From Xanthobacteraceae bacterium (GTDB lineage Bacteria; Pseudomonadota; Alphaproteobacteria; Rhizobiales; Xanthobacteraceae): a DNA stretch of 13,850 bases. Numbering within the stretch: the stretch's first letter is position 1; each line of letters starts with the position of its first letter. The stretch lies in the NCBI GenBank assembly GCA_030044035.1, contig JASHWN010000025.1, positions 1 to 13,850 of the forward strand. Direction: 5' to 3'. Of the stretch, positions 1 to 7,271 are shown piece by piece. The notes below the pieces were generated by a model. That model was not told the origin of the DNA. It saw only the letters and a program-made list of their open reading frames with translations, and ran no database searches. Both the position numbers and the translations under genes were made by a program.

Positions 1-285
1 GGCAATCACATCGTCGGCGTGGTCCGCATCAATACCGGAATCCGCCGCGGCATCGAAGCCGCCTATGCGGGCGTGCCCATGGCCAGTGTTGCGCAGCGCA
101 ATTTCACGCTGGCGCGCGAAGACGACATCGTCTTCGACATCGTGCAGCGCATGTCACGGCGCGATGCCGCCATGGCGGTCGTCATGAAGACCGGCGGACG
201 CGGCGGACCGTCGGAGATCGTCGGCATCATCACCAAAGAGCACATCGCCGACTCGGTCGCCGACAGCATCAAGCCGTTCGGGTGA
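1..285 (+). CDS. C-terminal CBS-domain part of a probable ClC-type chloride channel (5' end outside window)
   Basis: The frame is open from the first base and ends at TGA 283-285, so only the last 94 residues are present. They read as the second half of a CBS pair: a segment with VAQRNFTLAREDDIV followed by helix IVQRMSRRDAAMAVV, then a strand-turn with IVGIITKEHIADSV close to the C-terminus. A CBS tail ending in this KEHIADSV-type helix is, from memory, typical of rhizobial ClC chloride channels; other CBS proteins (transporters, IMPDH-like proteins) cannot be excluded without the membrane domain. CBS pairs usually bind adenine nucleotides and regulate the attached domain. A GTG at 19 could be read as a start, but the frame continues upstream of it and the fold would be cut, so I treat the gene as partial. 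The CBS call is firm; the channel call is an inference. Confidence 0.7.
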   Translation, partial: GNHIVGVVRINTGIRRGIEAAYAGVPMASVAQRNFTLAREDDIVFDIVQRMSRRDAAMAVVMKTGGRGGPSEIVGIITKEHIADSVADSIKPFG

Positions 286-448
286 TGTGAGGCGGTCATT
301 ATTGGCACTGAGCGTCGATTTCACACAGCCACTCCGACTGCCGTTGTTGGGAGGCCGCCAACGCAGCCTACAGACCCCATATAATCCGGTCAGGCGCGGC
401 AGCGCCTCCGCCGTGAAAGCCCTGCCCAGCGCCGGAACGCCCATTTTC

Positions 449-2056
449 ATGACCGCGACCATCTATACGCTGCTGCTGCTCCTCGCCGTCATGATCGTCG
501 TGGCGATTGTCGCGCGACGGCTGAACACCGCGCCTTCGATTCTCCTCGTTATCGCCGGTATCGGGCTTGCGCTGGCGCCCGGCATCCCGCCGATCGAACT
601 CGATCCGCAGTTCGTCCTCCTCGGCATCCTGCCGCCCCTGGTTTACGCGGCCGCGGTCGCCATGAGCTGGCGCGAGTTTCGCTTCAATCTGCGGCCGATC
701 GCGTTTTTGGCATTTGGCTGCGTCATCTTTACTGCTTCCGCGGTTGCGGTCGTGGCGCACTTTCTCTTTGCCATGCCGTTCGCCGTCGGCTTCGTGCTCG
801 GCGCCATCGTGGCGCCGCCCGATCCTGTCGCACCGCTCGCCATCGTGCGGCAGCTCGGCGTGCCGCGCCGGCTCATGGTCGTGCTGGAAGCCGAAGGCAC
901 CGCCAACGATGCGACCGCGCTCATCCTTTATCGCTTTGCCGTGGCTGCGGTCGGTACCGGCTTGTTTTCGCTGCCGGCAGCCGCGGCAACTTTTGCCCTG
1001 ATCGTCGTCGGCGAAATCGCCTACGGCATATTCATCGGCTGGGCGAGCTTGCGGCTGCGGCGCTGGGCGCGCGATCCTCGGGTCGAGATCACGCTGTCGC
1101 TGATGACGCCGTTCGCCGCGTTTCTGGTGCCGGCCAATCTCGGCGGCTCAGGCGTGCTGGCGACGATCGCGTGCGGCTTGTTCGTGAGCTGGAACGGGCC
1201 GCTGCTCATTCCCGCGGCAACGCGGCTGCAGGGAATCTTTTTCTGGGATCTACTGGTTTACCTGCTCGAAGGATTGATATTCCTGGTCACCGGTCTGCAG
1301 ATGCGCACGCTGTTGGATCGGATGGGCAGCGTGCTCAGCGGGCCGATCATCGCGGTGCTGGTGGTTTTCGCGGTGGCGGTGGTTGCCCGTTTCCTCTGGG
1401 TCTTTCCCGCCGCCTACCTGCCGCGTTGGCTGAGCAAGGCGGTCGCGCGCCGCGATCCGCTGCCGTCCTGGCAATTTATTTTCTTTCTCGCCCTGGTCGG
1501 CATGCGCGGCGTCGTTTCGCTTGCGGCGGCGTTGGCGCTGCCGCTGACCACGACCGCCGGCATGCCGTTTCCGTACCGCGATTTCATTCTCTTCGTCACC
1601 TTCGGGCTGATCGTCCTCACCGTTGTCGGCGAGGGGGCGCTATTGCCCAGCATGACGCGCTGGCTTGGTTTGCCGGCGCACGCCACTGCCGAGCGCGAGC
1701 GGGAGCACGACGCGGAACTTGCCGCCCGGTCGCAAGCTCTCGAGAAAGCGCAAACCAGACTGCAAGAACTCGCCGCCGCCGGTGCAATCGCACCGGAGGT
1801 GATGGCGATCCTGCGGGCCCGTCACCATTATCGCTTTGGCCGCTTCCCGCGAAGCTCGAGCGAAGGCGCCGAAACGGCTGCGGCGGCAGCCGATATCAGG
1901 ACTGAACTGATCGCCGCCGAACGCGACTACATTTACCGGCTGCTGCAGCAGGGACAGATCACCGACGAAGCACGGCGCCGGCTCGAGCGCGATCTCGACC
2001 TGGAGGAGGCGAGCATCGCATTGAACCGGGAAGAAAGCCTCGGGCCGCCGCTGTAG
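449..2056 (+). CDS. Na+/H+ antiporter, CPA1 family
   Basis: This 535-residue protein is predicted to exchange cytoplasmic Na+ (or K+) for H+ across the inner membrane. About 12 hydrophobic segments fill residues 1-410. The ion-binding core is visible: GAIVAPPDPVAPLAIV around residue 125 (the DPV aspartate) and EAEGTANDATALILYRF around 147-163, matching the family's E-x-x-x-NDA helix with N153-D154. The last 125 or so residues form a charged, probably cytosolic helical tail (many E, R and A), as in the bacterial CPA1 group that includes YjcE. The frame stays open back to 287, but that extension is not hydrophobic and looks non-coding; ATG 449 directly precedes the first membrane helix, so I start there. 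No strong Shine-Dalgarno is visible before it. It follows the putative chloride channel by 163 bases, a plausible ion or pH homeostasis neighbourhood. Confidence 0.9.
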   Translation: MTATIYTLLLLLAVMIVVAIVARRLNTAPSILLVIAGIGLALAPGIPPIELDPQFVLLGILPPLVYAAAVAMSWREFRFNLRPIAFLAFGCVIFTASAVAVVAHFLFAMPFAVGFVLGAIVAPPDPVAPLAIVRQLGVPRRLMVVLEAEGTANDATALILYRFAVAAVGTGLFSLPAAAATFALIVVGEIAYGIFIGWASLRLRRWARDPRVEITLSLMTPFAAFLVPANLGGSGVLATIACGLFVSWNGPLLIPAATRLQGIFFWDLLVYLLEGLIFLVTGLQMRTLLDRMGSVLSGPIIAVLVVFAVAVVARFLWVFPAAYLPRWLSKAVARRDPLPSWQFIFFLALVGMRGVVSLAAALALPLTTTAGMPFPYRDFILFVTFGLIVLTVVGEGALLPSMTRWLGLPAHATAEREREHDAELAARSQALEKAQTRLQELAAAGAIAPEVMAILRARHHYRFGRFPRSSSEGAETAAAAADIRTELIAAERDYIYRLLQQGQITDEARRRLERDLDLEEASIALNREESLGPPL

Positions 2057-2096
2057 GGACAATCTGCACAAGCGAACTGCCGGCGCGCGTTGAGCC

Positions 2097-2339
2097 GTGC
2101 CGGAACTGTCCGGCGAATGGCTGCGCTTTGCGCAGGAACGGCTTGAGCAGAACATCGAGCACTTCGATCAGCTGCTCGGCTGCCGAAGCCCGCACGAGTA
2201 CATCGCGCTGCAGAGCCGCATCGCCCGCGACAATTTCGAAGCGATGCTGCAAACGGCGCAGCGGATTTCGCAGCGATCGACCCGGTCTGCCGACGAGGTG
2301 GTTCACAAAACGAGCGAGGCTTCGGTGGCGCCGCAATAG
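2097..2339 (+). CDS. Short phasin-family protein
   Basis: This 80-residue protein begins at GTG 2097, the only start available because a TGA (2091-2093) lies just upstream in frame. It is almost wholly helical and amphipathic: WLRFAQERLEQNIEHFDQLL, then CRSPHEYIALQSRIARDNFEAML and QTAQRISQRSTRSADE. The pattern RSP-x-E-x(3)-LQS-x(3)-RDN is characteristic of the proteobacterial phasin_2 family, whose members coat polyhydroxyalkanoate granules or act as small stress or surface proteins. Typical phasins are 100-150 residues, so this is a short version. It has no membrane segment or signal peptide. It lies 40 bases after the antiporter and may be cotranscribed with it. Family assignment is by recognition; no PHA genes are in the window to support a granule role. 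Confidence 0.72.
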   Translation: MPELSGEWLRFAQERLEQNIEHFDQLLGCRSPHEYIALQSRIARDNFEAMLQTAQRISQRSTRSADEVVHKTSEASVAPQ

Positions 2340-2426
2340 GGCGGCGCTGGCGAGGCGCGGCAGCGTTCTTCCCGCCAGATGCCGATTTGACGCGCGGGCG
2401 AGTTCCCGCTTATCGTGTTTCCATGA

Positions 2427-2597
2427 CGGTTCCCCGTTGGGGATCAAAAGGGAACGCAGTGCGGGCAGTCGATCGCCCAATGCTGCGGCTGCCCCCGCAA
2501 CTGTAAGCGGCGAATCTTCCGTCAAATGTCCACTGGGATCTCGGGTCCCGGGAAGGCGACGGAAGGTAGTGACCCGCGAGCCAGGAGACCTGCCGTC
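2427..2597 (+). ncRNA. Cobalamin (vitamin B12) riboswitch
   Basis: All hallmark blocks of the cobalamin aptamer are present in order: GGTTCCCC near 2428-2435 paired with the GGGGATCAAAAGGGAA block at 2439-2454; CCCGCAACTGTAAGCGG at 2494-2510; CCACTGGGA at 2530-2538 with its partner CCGGGAAGGCG around 2548-2558; and the B12 box GCGAGCCAGGAGACCTGCC at 2576-2594. It sits about 130 bases upstream of the BtuB-like receptor start on the same strand. By family knowledge, adenosyl- or other cobalamin binding lowers expression of the downstream uptake gene, so the receptor and anything cotranscribed should be induced on B12 limitation. Ends are approximate because P1 was not folded computationally. 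Confidence 0.95.
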
Positions 2598-2689
2598 AGC
2601 CGTGGTCATGCGCGAGCGCTGTCGGTCGGGGGGTACTGACGGGGGGCGACCCAATCATCCGCATCGGGTGAGCGGGACACCGAGTTCGC

Positions 2690-2715
2690 GGTGACGTGCC
2701 ACAGGGCGTGTTACC
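2690..2715 (+). promoter_or_regulatory. Hairpin next to the btuB ribosome-binding site (possible riboswitch expression platform)
   Basis: Bases 2690-2699 (GGTGACGTGC) can pair with 2706-2715 (GCGTGTTACC), allowing G-U pairs, around the loop CACAGG. The hairpin ends one base before the GAGG ribosome-binding site at 2717-2720, seven bases ahead of ATG 2728. There is no U-run after it, which argues for translational rather than transcriptional control. The stem is seen in the sequence; the regulatory role is inferred from its place between the riboswitch and the gene. Confidence 0.5.
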
Positions 2716-2727
2716 CGAGGTGTTCCC

Positions 2728-4965
2728 ATGTCTGCCAAATTTGCCGTCATGCGGCGCAGCTATCGCTGCGTCGAGCGTACTCTTGCGTTGTTCATCGTCG
2801 CGTTGCTGTCGCTTGCGCCGTGGACCTATGCCGCCGCACAAGAAGGGACCCCCGACCAGCCGGTTCAATTGCCGGCCATTTCGGTCACCGCCCCGCCGCC
2901 GTATTCGAGACCGACCAATCAGGCCGCGGGCAATTCGGTCGTCGTCAGTCCGTCGTTGCAGCCGACGCCCACCGACCAGTCGGGCAGCCCGGTCACGGTG
3001 ATCACTGCCGGCGAGATCGAAAGCCAGCAGTGGCGCACGGTTCCCGATGCGCTCGCCACGGTGCCCGGTCTCAATGTCGTGCAGACCGGCGGTCCGGGCG
3101 GCCAGACCTCGGTCTTCATCCGCGGCACCAATTCCAATCACGTCAAGGTGCTGATCGACGGCATCGACGTATCGGATCCGAGCAATCCCAATGGCTCGTA
3201 CGACTTCGGCCAGTTGCTGACCGGCGACATCGAGCGCATCGAAATCCTGCGCGGCCCGCAAAGCGGGCTGTACGGCTCGGACGCCATCGGCGGGGTGATT
3301 TCGATCACCACCAAGAGCGGCAACGGCCCGCCGAAGGCCGTCATGTCAGTGGAAGGCGGATCGTTCGGAACCACCAACGAGCGCGCCACCTTCAGCGGTT
3401 CGCATGCGGATTTCAACTATGTCTTCAACATCCAGCATTTCCAGTCGCTCTCGACCCCGGTGACGCCGGCATACGACCTCGCGCCGGGCGAGCAAAGGAA
3501 CAACGATTTCTACGACAACTGGACGCTTTCGACGAAGTTCGGCGCCAAGCTCAGCGACACTCTCGCCGTCAACGTGGTGGGCCGCTACACCAGCTCGACC
3601 CTGCTCTTCACCAATGACGATTTCGTGGACTTCTTTCCGATGAGTTTTGCCGAGCAGCTGCAGAGCACGCAGGTAGACCATCAATTCGCCGGACGCGCCG
3701 AACTCGTCTGGTCGCCGTTCGCCGGCTTCAAGAACTTCTTCGGTGTGAATTACACGAATTCATGGACCTGGAATTTGGATCCGAACCCGGACAGCGGGTT
3801 CACGTCGCCGCTGGTGCTGCCGCCGATGATAAATCAGGGTACGCGCATAGAGGAGGATTACCGCGGCGAACTGCAAGTCGCGCCGGGCCAAGTGCTCATG
3901 TTCGGCGCCCAAGATCAGAACGAGACGCTGTGGACCAATTCGAGCAGCACGACCGATGCGTTCGGCAACGCGACGTTTTTCGTAACGAACGCCGAGCGGC
4001 GAAACGACGCCGGCTGGCTCGAACTGCAAAGCCAGGTGACGAAGCAGTTCTACATCGTCTCGAATGTCCGCTTCGACGCCAACGAAGATTTCGGCGACCA
4101 TGTGACCTTCCGCGTGGCGCCGGTCTATATCGTTCCGCAGACCGGTACCAAGCTCTTGGCCAGCTACGGCACCGGCTTCAAGGCGCCGTCGCTGGAAGAC
4201 CTTTACGTGAATTTCCTGCCGTTTTTCGTCGCCAATCCCAACTTGCAACCGGAAGAAAGCACGGGCTGGGACGTCGCCTTCGAGCAGCCGCTCGCCAACG
4301 ACCGCTTTCGGTTCGGCTCCACCTATTTCCGCAACGACATAACGAATCTGATCGAAACCGTCACCACCGCGACGCCCGGCGTCGAGAGCCTCGGCAATAT
4401 CAATGAAGCCTCGGCCTGGGGTTTCGAGAATTTCGCGGCATGGCAGGTTGACAGCCGCCTTAGCCTTCGCGCCGACTATACCTATACGCTGGCGCTGGCC
4501 GAATCGACGCCCGGATGTACGTCGCCTCCTTGCGCCGGCCAGCAATTGCTGCGGCGGCCGAAGAACAAAGCGTCCTTGACGGCGAATTGGCGGGCGACGG
4601 ACCGGCTGTCGCTGTCTGCAACGCTGCTCTATGTCGGCCCGTGGTGGGATCTGGGCCGTCAGGAAGTGCCGCCGGACGGCTCCATTCCCTATGTCGAAGC
4701 CCCGGGCTTCGTAACGGTCAATCTGGCGGCGAACTACGCGCTGCGCGACGACGTCACCTTGTTCGCCAGGATCGATAATCTGTTCAACGCGCAGTACGAA
4801 GATCCGCTCGGCTTCATGCGCCCCGGATTCGGCGCTTATGCCGGCATCAGGTTCACGGTGGGCGGCTTCGGATCGAGCGTGGCCTCGTCGGCCGCGCCGG
4901 CCGCCGCGCCTCTTATCGGTCCGGCACCGCCAAGCCCGTCGCCGCGCAGCCAAGGCGTGATGTGA
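2728..4965 (+). CDS. btuB: TonB-dependent vitamin B12 receptor, BtuB-like
   Basis: This 745-residue outer-membrane receptor is expected to import cobalamin (or cobinamide) using TonB-ExbBD energy. Residues 1-37 form a signal peptide with a hydrophobic core LFIVALLSLAPW and an AAA-Q cleavage region. A TonB-box-like segment ISVTAP lies near residue 51. The plug follows (about 80-205) with the family motifs VPGLNVVQTG, SVFIRGTNSNHVKVLIDGI and RIEILRGPQSGLYGSDAIGG. A 22-strand-type barrel occupies the rest, with the conserved segment YGTGFKAPSLEDLY and late block LFARIDNLFNAQYE. Start: ATG 2728 has a GAGG seven bases upstream; M8 is an alternative. The upstream cobalamin riboswitch makes the substrate call much safer than for most TonB receptors. 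Oddly, about 34 Pro/Ala/Ser-rich residues follow the last apparent barrel strand GIRFTV, where most such receptors end. The stop codon overlaps the next gene. Confidence 0.92.
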   Translation: MSAKFAVMRRSYRCVERTLALFIVALLSLAPWTYAAAQEGTPDQPVQLPAISVTAPPPYSRPTNQAAGNSVVVSPSLQPTPTDQSGSPVTVITAGEIESQQWRTVPDALATVPGLNVVQTGGPGGQTSVFIRGTNSNHVKVLIDGIDVSDPSNPNGSYDFGQLLTGDIERIEILRGPQSGLYGSDAIGGVISITTKSGNGPPKAVMSVEGGSFGTTNERATFSGSHADFNYVFNIQHFQSLSTPVTPAYDLAPGEQRNNDFYDNWTLSTKFGAKLSDTLAVNVVGRYTSSTLLFTNDDFVDFFPMSFAEQLQSTQVDHQFAGRAELVWSPFAGFKNFFGVNYTNSWTWNLDPNPDSGFTSPLVLPPMINQGTRIEEDYRGELQVAPGQVLMFGAQDQNETLWTNSSSTTDAFGNATFFVTNAERRNDAGWLELQSQVTKQFYIVSNVRFDANEDFGDHVTFRVAPVYIVPQTGTKLLASYGTGFKAPSLEDLYVNFLPFFVANPNLQPEESTGWDVAFEQPLANDRFRFGSTYFRNDITNLIETVTTATPGVESLGNINEASAWGFENFAAWQVDSRLSLRADYTYTLALAESTPGCTSPPCAGQQLLRRPKNKASLTANWRATDRLSLSATLLYVGPWWDLGRQEVPPDGSIPYVEAPGFVTVNLAANYALRDDVTLFARIDNLFNAQYEDPLGFMRPGFGAYAGIRFTVGGFGSSVASSAAPAAAPLIGPAPPSPSPRSQGVM

Positions 4966-5960
4966 TGACCGAGCTCGTCGAATTTCTCGCCGAACAGGCC
5001 GCCGACAGCGACGTCGCATGGAGCCTCGGCACGTTCGGCGCCATCGCCGAATTCACGCGCGATGCCGACGAAGCGGCGACGCTCGACCGCGACGACGAGA
5101 TGATTTCGGTGGTGACGCTGCGCGGGGCCTTACGCATTGAGGCGCATCCGGCCCTGCGCCCGATTGCCTCGGAATCGCTTACCAAGGAAAGCTGGAGCCA
5201 TCGCGTGGCGCTGTGCCTGCCGCACGAAACCTGCGCCATGAGCCGGCGCACGGTCCTTGCCGAGATCGGTCCCGACCGCGCGGCGCTGCGTGCGCAAGAC
5301 CGCGACGCGACCCTTTTCGATATCGGCCTGGGCGCCCTGCAAGTCGATGTCTGCGTTCGCAGCGACGACCCCGCTGTCATCGCCAAGCTCAGGGATTGCG
5401 CCGGAAAGTCCGTGTTCGCGCCCGACAGCGGCGCCATGGGCGTGATCCTGGCTGCCAATCTGCACCGAATCTTTGTCAGTCGTGTCGGCCGCGTCGAGGT
5501 CTTTCGACCGATCCCGCCGCCCGACGGCAAGAGTCCGAGCGGGCCGCACACCCACGTGCTGCCCAGGCTTCTGGCGCACGGCCGTACGCACGCCGCCACC
5601 GAGCCGCTGCCCGATGGCTGGATTCCTTGCGCGCACCTTTATCCGCCGAATCCGATCAGGGACAAATTCGGCCGCAGCCGCATGTTTCAACCGGCACATC
5701 ACGCCGCGTTTCAAACGCTGCTGACGCGCTTCGGCGACCCGCAACTCCTCGCTCTCAAGCAGTGGGTCATCGAGGCCGTCGCAGCCGGGCAAGAACCTTT
5801 CGCGGCGGCATCGCCCAACAACAGGTTCGGCCGAACCACCGTTCGGGTCGCATTGCGGCAGATGCAGGCATCGGATCGCTCCTCGGATGCGCTGGCCGCC
5901 TGGCTGTCGGCCTATGACCACGCTGAACCCCAGGAGGTCGAGGACCCGGCCCAGCATTAG
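4965..5960 (+). CDS. Uncharacterised protein translationally coupled to btuB
   Basis: I do not recognise an enzyme fold in this 331-residue soluble protein. From memory it may belong to a rhizobial family of unknown function (possibly DUF6925), which I cannot verify. ATG 4965 shares one base with the btuB stop (TGATG), a classic coupling arrangement; a GTG at 4962 is the alternative. No signal peptide or membrane segment is visible, so a cytosolic location is likely. Notable residues are a C84-x2-H87-x2-C90 cluster, further C130, C145 and C222, an H195-x-H197-x7-H205-x3-H209 cluster inside GPHTHVLPRLLAHGRTHA, then H224 and the block YPPNPIRDKFGRSRMF (about 226-241). Such Cys/His clusters could bind a metal, but this is conjecture. 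Control by the upstream riboswitch is implied by the overlap, so a cobalamin- or cobalt-linked role is the working inference. Confidence 0.8.
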   Translation: MTELVEFLAEQAADSDVAWSLGTFGAIAEFTRDADEAATLDRDDEMISVVTLRGALRIEAHPALRPIASESLTKESWSHRVALCLPHETCAMSRRTVLAEIGPDRAALRAQDRDATLFDIGLGALQVDVCVRSDDPAVIAKLRDCAGKSVFAPDSGAMGVILAANLHRIFVSRVGRVEVFRPIPPPDGKSPSGPHTHVLPRLLAHGRTHAATEPLPDGWIPCAHLYPPNPIRDKFGRSRMFQPAHHAAFQTLLTRFGDPQLLALKQWVIEAVAAGQEPFAAASPNNRFGRTTVRVALRQMQASDRSSDALAAWLSAYDHAEPQEVEDPAQH

Positions 5961-6012
5961 TCCTCCGCCGCGAGGGAGCAGACAATTTCTCGGTTACTGA
6001 ATAGAATGGAAC

Positions 6013-6020
6013 AGAGGAGA
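6013..6020 (+). promoter_or_regulatory. Ribosome-binding site choosing ATG 6027
   Basis: AGAGGAGA lies six bases before ATG 6027. It decides this start over the in-frame ATG at 6006, which would place the motif inside the coding region. Confidence 0.75.
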
Positions 6021-6026
6021 TCGGTC

Positions 6027-6608
6027 ATGGCTCACAATATCCCGTCGCTTTCGAATCGGAATTCGGCTCGACTGCATCCGGTCGAAATGCGGTTTGCGCC
6101 GTTGTTCTGTTTTGGTTTGCTGACTCTCGCTTGTGCGTTGGCCAGCTTTGCGTTTGCCTGCGCTACTCCGTTTGCCGCCTTTGCCGTCATCGCCGCCGCA
6201 ACGCTGCCGTTGCGTCCGGCGCTCCTTGTCGTTGCGGCCGCATGGCTGATCAATCAGGCGATTGGTTTCGGTGCGCTCGGCTACCCGCACGATCTCAACA
6301 CGGTGGCATGGGGCTTCGTCATCGGCGCGGCCGCGTTGACGGCCACCGTCGCGGCTGTGCTTGTGCTGCGCACAGCGGCAAGCGTGACGCTTCCAATTGC
6401 GTTTGGATTGGCCTTGGCCTGCGCTTATGCGGCTTACGAACTTGTCTTGTTCGCGGCAACGCCGGCCTTGGGAGGCGCCGGTGACTTCACGCTCGTCATA
6501 GTCGCCCGCCTCGCGGTGCTTAATGTACTTTGGTTCGTCGGACTTTTGGTCGCCTGCGAGGTCGCGCGCTTGCTTGGGGCGGACCGCCAGAGCCACGTCG
6601 TCTCCTGA
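6027..6608 (+). CDS. Small polytopic membrane protein of the B12 locus; candidate inner-membrane cobalamin or cobalt transporter
   Basis: This 193-residue protein has five or six hydrophobic segments (approximately 25-45, 46-66, 67-83, 94-113, 121-141 and 155-178) and short polar ends, so it is an inner-membrane protein. A conserved-looking loop region WLINQAIGFGALGYPHDL (73-90) and TVAWGFVIG follow the third segment. Cysteines occur at 28, 36, 45, 132 and 177. I cannot assign a family. The gene starts 66 bases after the unknown btuB-coupled gene on the same strand, so one riboswitch-controlled transcript is plausible. Size and topology resemble solitary B12 transporters such as BtuM (about 200 residues, six helices, related to ECF S-components), and no BtuCDF is encoded nearby. 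That functional idea rests on context and topology only. Alternatives are a cobalt transporter or an unrelated membrane protein. Confidence 0.75.
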   Translation: MAHNIPSLSNRNSARLHPVEMRFAPLFCFGLLTLACALASFAFACATPFAAFAVIAAATLPLRPALLVVAAAWLINQAIGFGALGYPHDLNTVAWGFVIGAAALTATVAAVLVLRTAASVTLPIAFGLALACAYAAYELVLFAATPALGGAGDFTLVIVARLAVLNVLWFVGLLVACEVARLLGADRQSHVVS

Positions 6609-6730
6609 CCTTCACGCGCTTTCGATCGCCGTTGCGGTCCGCGAAGGATGCAGCCTCGGCGCCGTTTGCGGCTCGGCGGTGGGCCTGTCACCCTTGCGCC
6701 CGAAGGTCGGACTTGTTGGCGCCAAGTACC

Positions 6731-7006
6731 TCAGGAGGAAGTGGTCTCGACCGACGCGTCGATGTCCGGCGCGAGCGGTGCCGCATCGGCGAGGGCCGAA
6801 GCGGCGTTGAGCGCTTGCACGATTTTGCGGATGAGATCGCCGCCCGCCACGTCGCGGATGTCTTGCAAGTCGATCCCGGCGGCGACGGCGTCTTTGCGGC
6901 AGGCGGTGGCAAGCCGCACGGCCTCGGCCAGCCGCTGCACCGACGGCAACGGCTGGACGTGCTGCGCGAACCAGCCGGTCAAGAACTCATCTGCGCGGTC
7001 ACTCAT
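6731..7006 (-). CDS. DUF768-like small protein
   Basis: This 91-residue protein begins MSDRADEFLTGWFAQHVQPL and continues with helices LAEAVRLATACRKDAVAAGI and DLQDIRDVAGGDLIRKIVQAL. The layout (a start like MS-x-R-x-x-x-FL-x-x-W, then a helix ending in the AGI turn, then a DLIRKIVQAL helix) resembles the rhizobial DUF768 family, of unknown function. The frame is open upstream to 7378, but that part is low-quality sequence; ATG 7006 has a GGGA about eight bases ahead on the minus strand and starts the recognisable domain. There is no signal peptide or membrane segment. It converges on the membrane protein gene, with 122 bases between stops in which I see no strong terminator. The ORF is well supported; the family name is from memory. 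Confidence 0.7.
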   Translation of the reverse strand: MSDRADEFLTGWFAQHVQPLPSVQRLAEAVRLATACRKDAVAAGIDLQDIRDVAGGDLIRKIVQALNAASALADAAPLAPDIDASVETTSS

Positions 7007-7193
7007 CGCTGCGTTCCCGACTCCCGTCTTTTGCGAATTACAGCGATGTGGCATGGCAAAATTCCGCAGCCGCCGTGTCGGAACGATGGCATGCGGCCAG
7101 ATGCGGCACCGGTGGAATCCGGTCTTAATCATCTGTTGACCAGAACCGCGCGTGGCAGTGCCGGCCGCGCGCCAACCGGAGTAGCCTGATCGC

Positions 7194-7271
7194 GCCGTCG
7201 GGCCCCCTCGTCTGAGCACCCGGCGGCCCTTCTGGTGAGAAGCCTCGGCCGTGCCGGCCGGGGCTTCTTTC
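7194..7271 (+). ncRNA. Candidate small RNA or structured 3' element: two hairpins, the second terminator-like
   Basis: The interval 7007-7450 has no convincing gene. It holds two stable hairpins in tandem. Hairpin 1 pairs GCCGTCGGG (7194-7202) with CCCGGCGGC (7219-7227), one G-U pair, and carries a C-rich loop with CCCCCTCG. Hairpin 2 pairs 7238-7250 with 7256-7268 (13 bp, outer arms AGAAGCC and GGCTTCT, one G-U) with loop GTGCC and a short TTC tail. The single-stranded linker CCTTCTGGTG lies between them. A C-rich loop plus an intrinsic terminator is a common architecture for alphaproteobacterial regulatory RNAs. I could not find a matching -35/-10 pair upstream, so the 5' end is unknown and the RNA is inferred, not shown. 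Confidence 0.4.
7238..7271 (+). terminator. Rho-independent terminator-like hairpin
   Basis: A 13-bp GC-rich stem (7238-7250 with 7256-7268) has a 5-base loop and is followed by a short T-containing tail on the plus strand; the minus-strand side has no T-run. No protein-coding gene on + ends just upstream, so it either ends a non-coding transcript starting in the gap or serves as an insulator before the gene at 7451. Confidence 0.5.

Noticed and set aside
287..448. Upstream extension of the antiporter frame, with a TATAAT at 380-385
   Set aside because: The extension is not membrane-like and does not fit the family; the TATAAT has no -35 box at a workable distance, so I do not call a promoter.
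2128..2694. Long plus-strand frame over the riboswitch region
   Set aside because: It crosses the conserved riboswitch and has arginine/serine-rich shadow composition; the RNA explains the conservation.
3760..5019. 419-codon minus-strand frame inside btuB
   Set aside because: It is an arginine-rich antisense shadow of a clear TonB receptor, caused by high GC at third positions.
6530..7189. Plus-strand frames of 163-219 codons opposite the DUF768-like gene
   Set aside because: They have arginine/serine/alanine-rich shadow composition and no recognisable domain, while the minus frame matches a family pattern.
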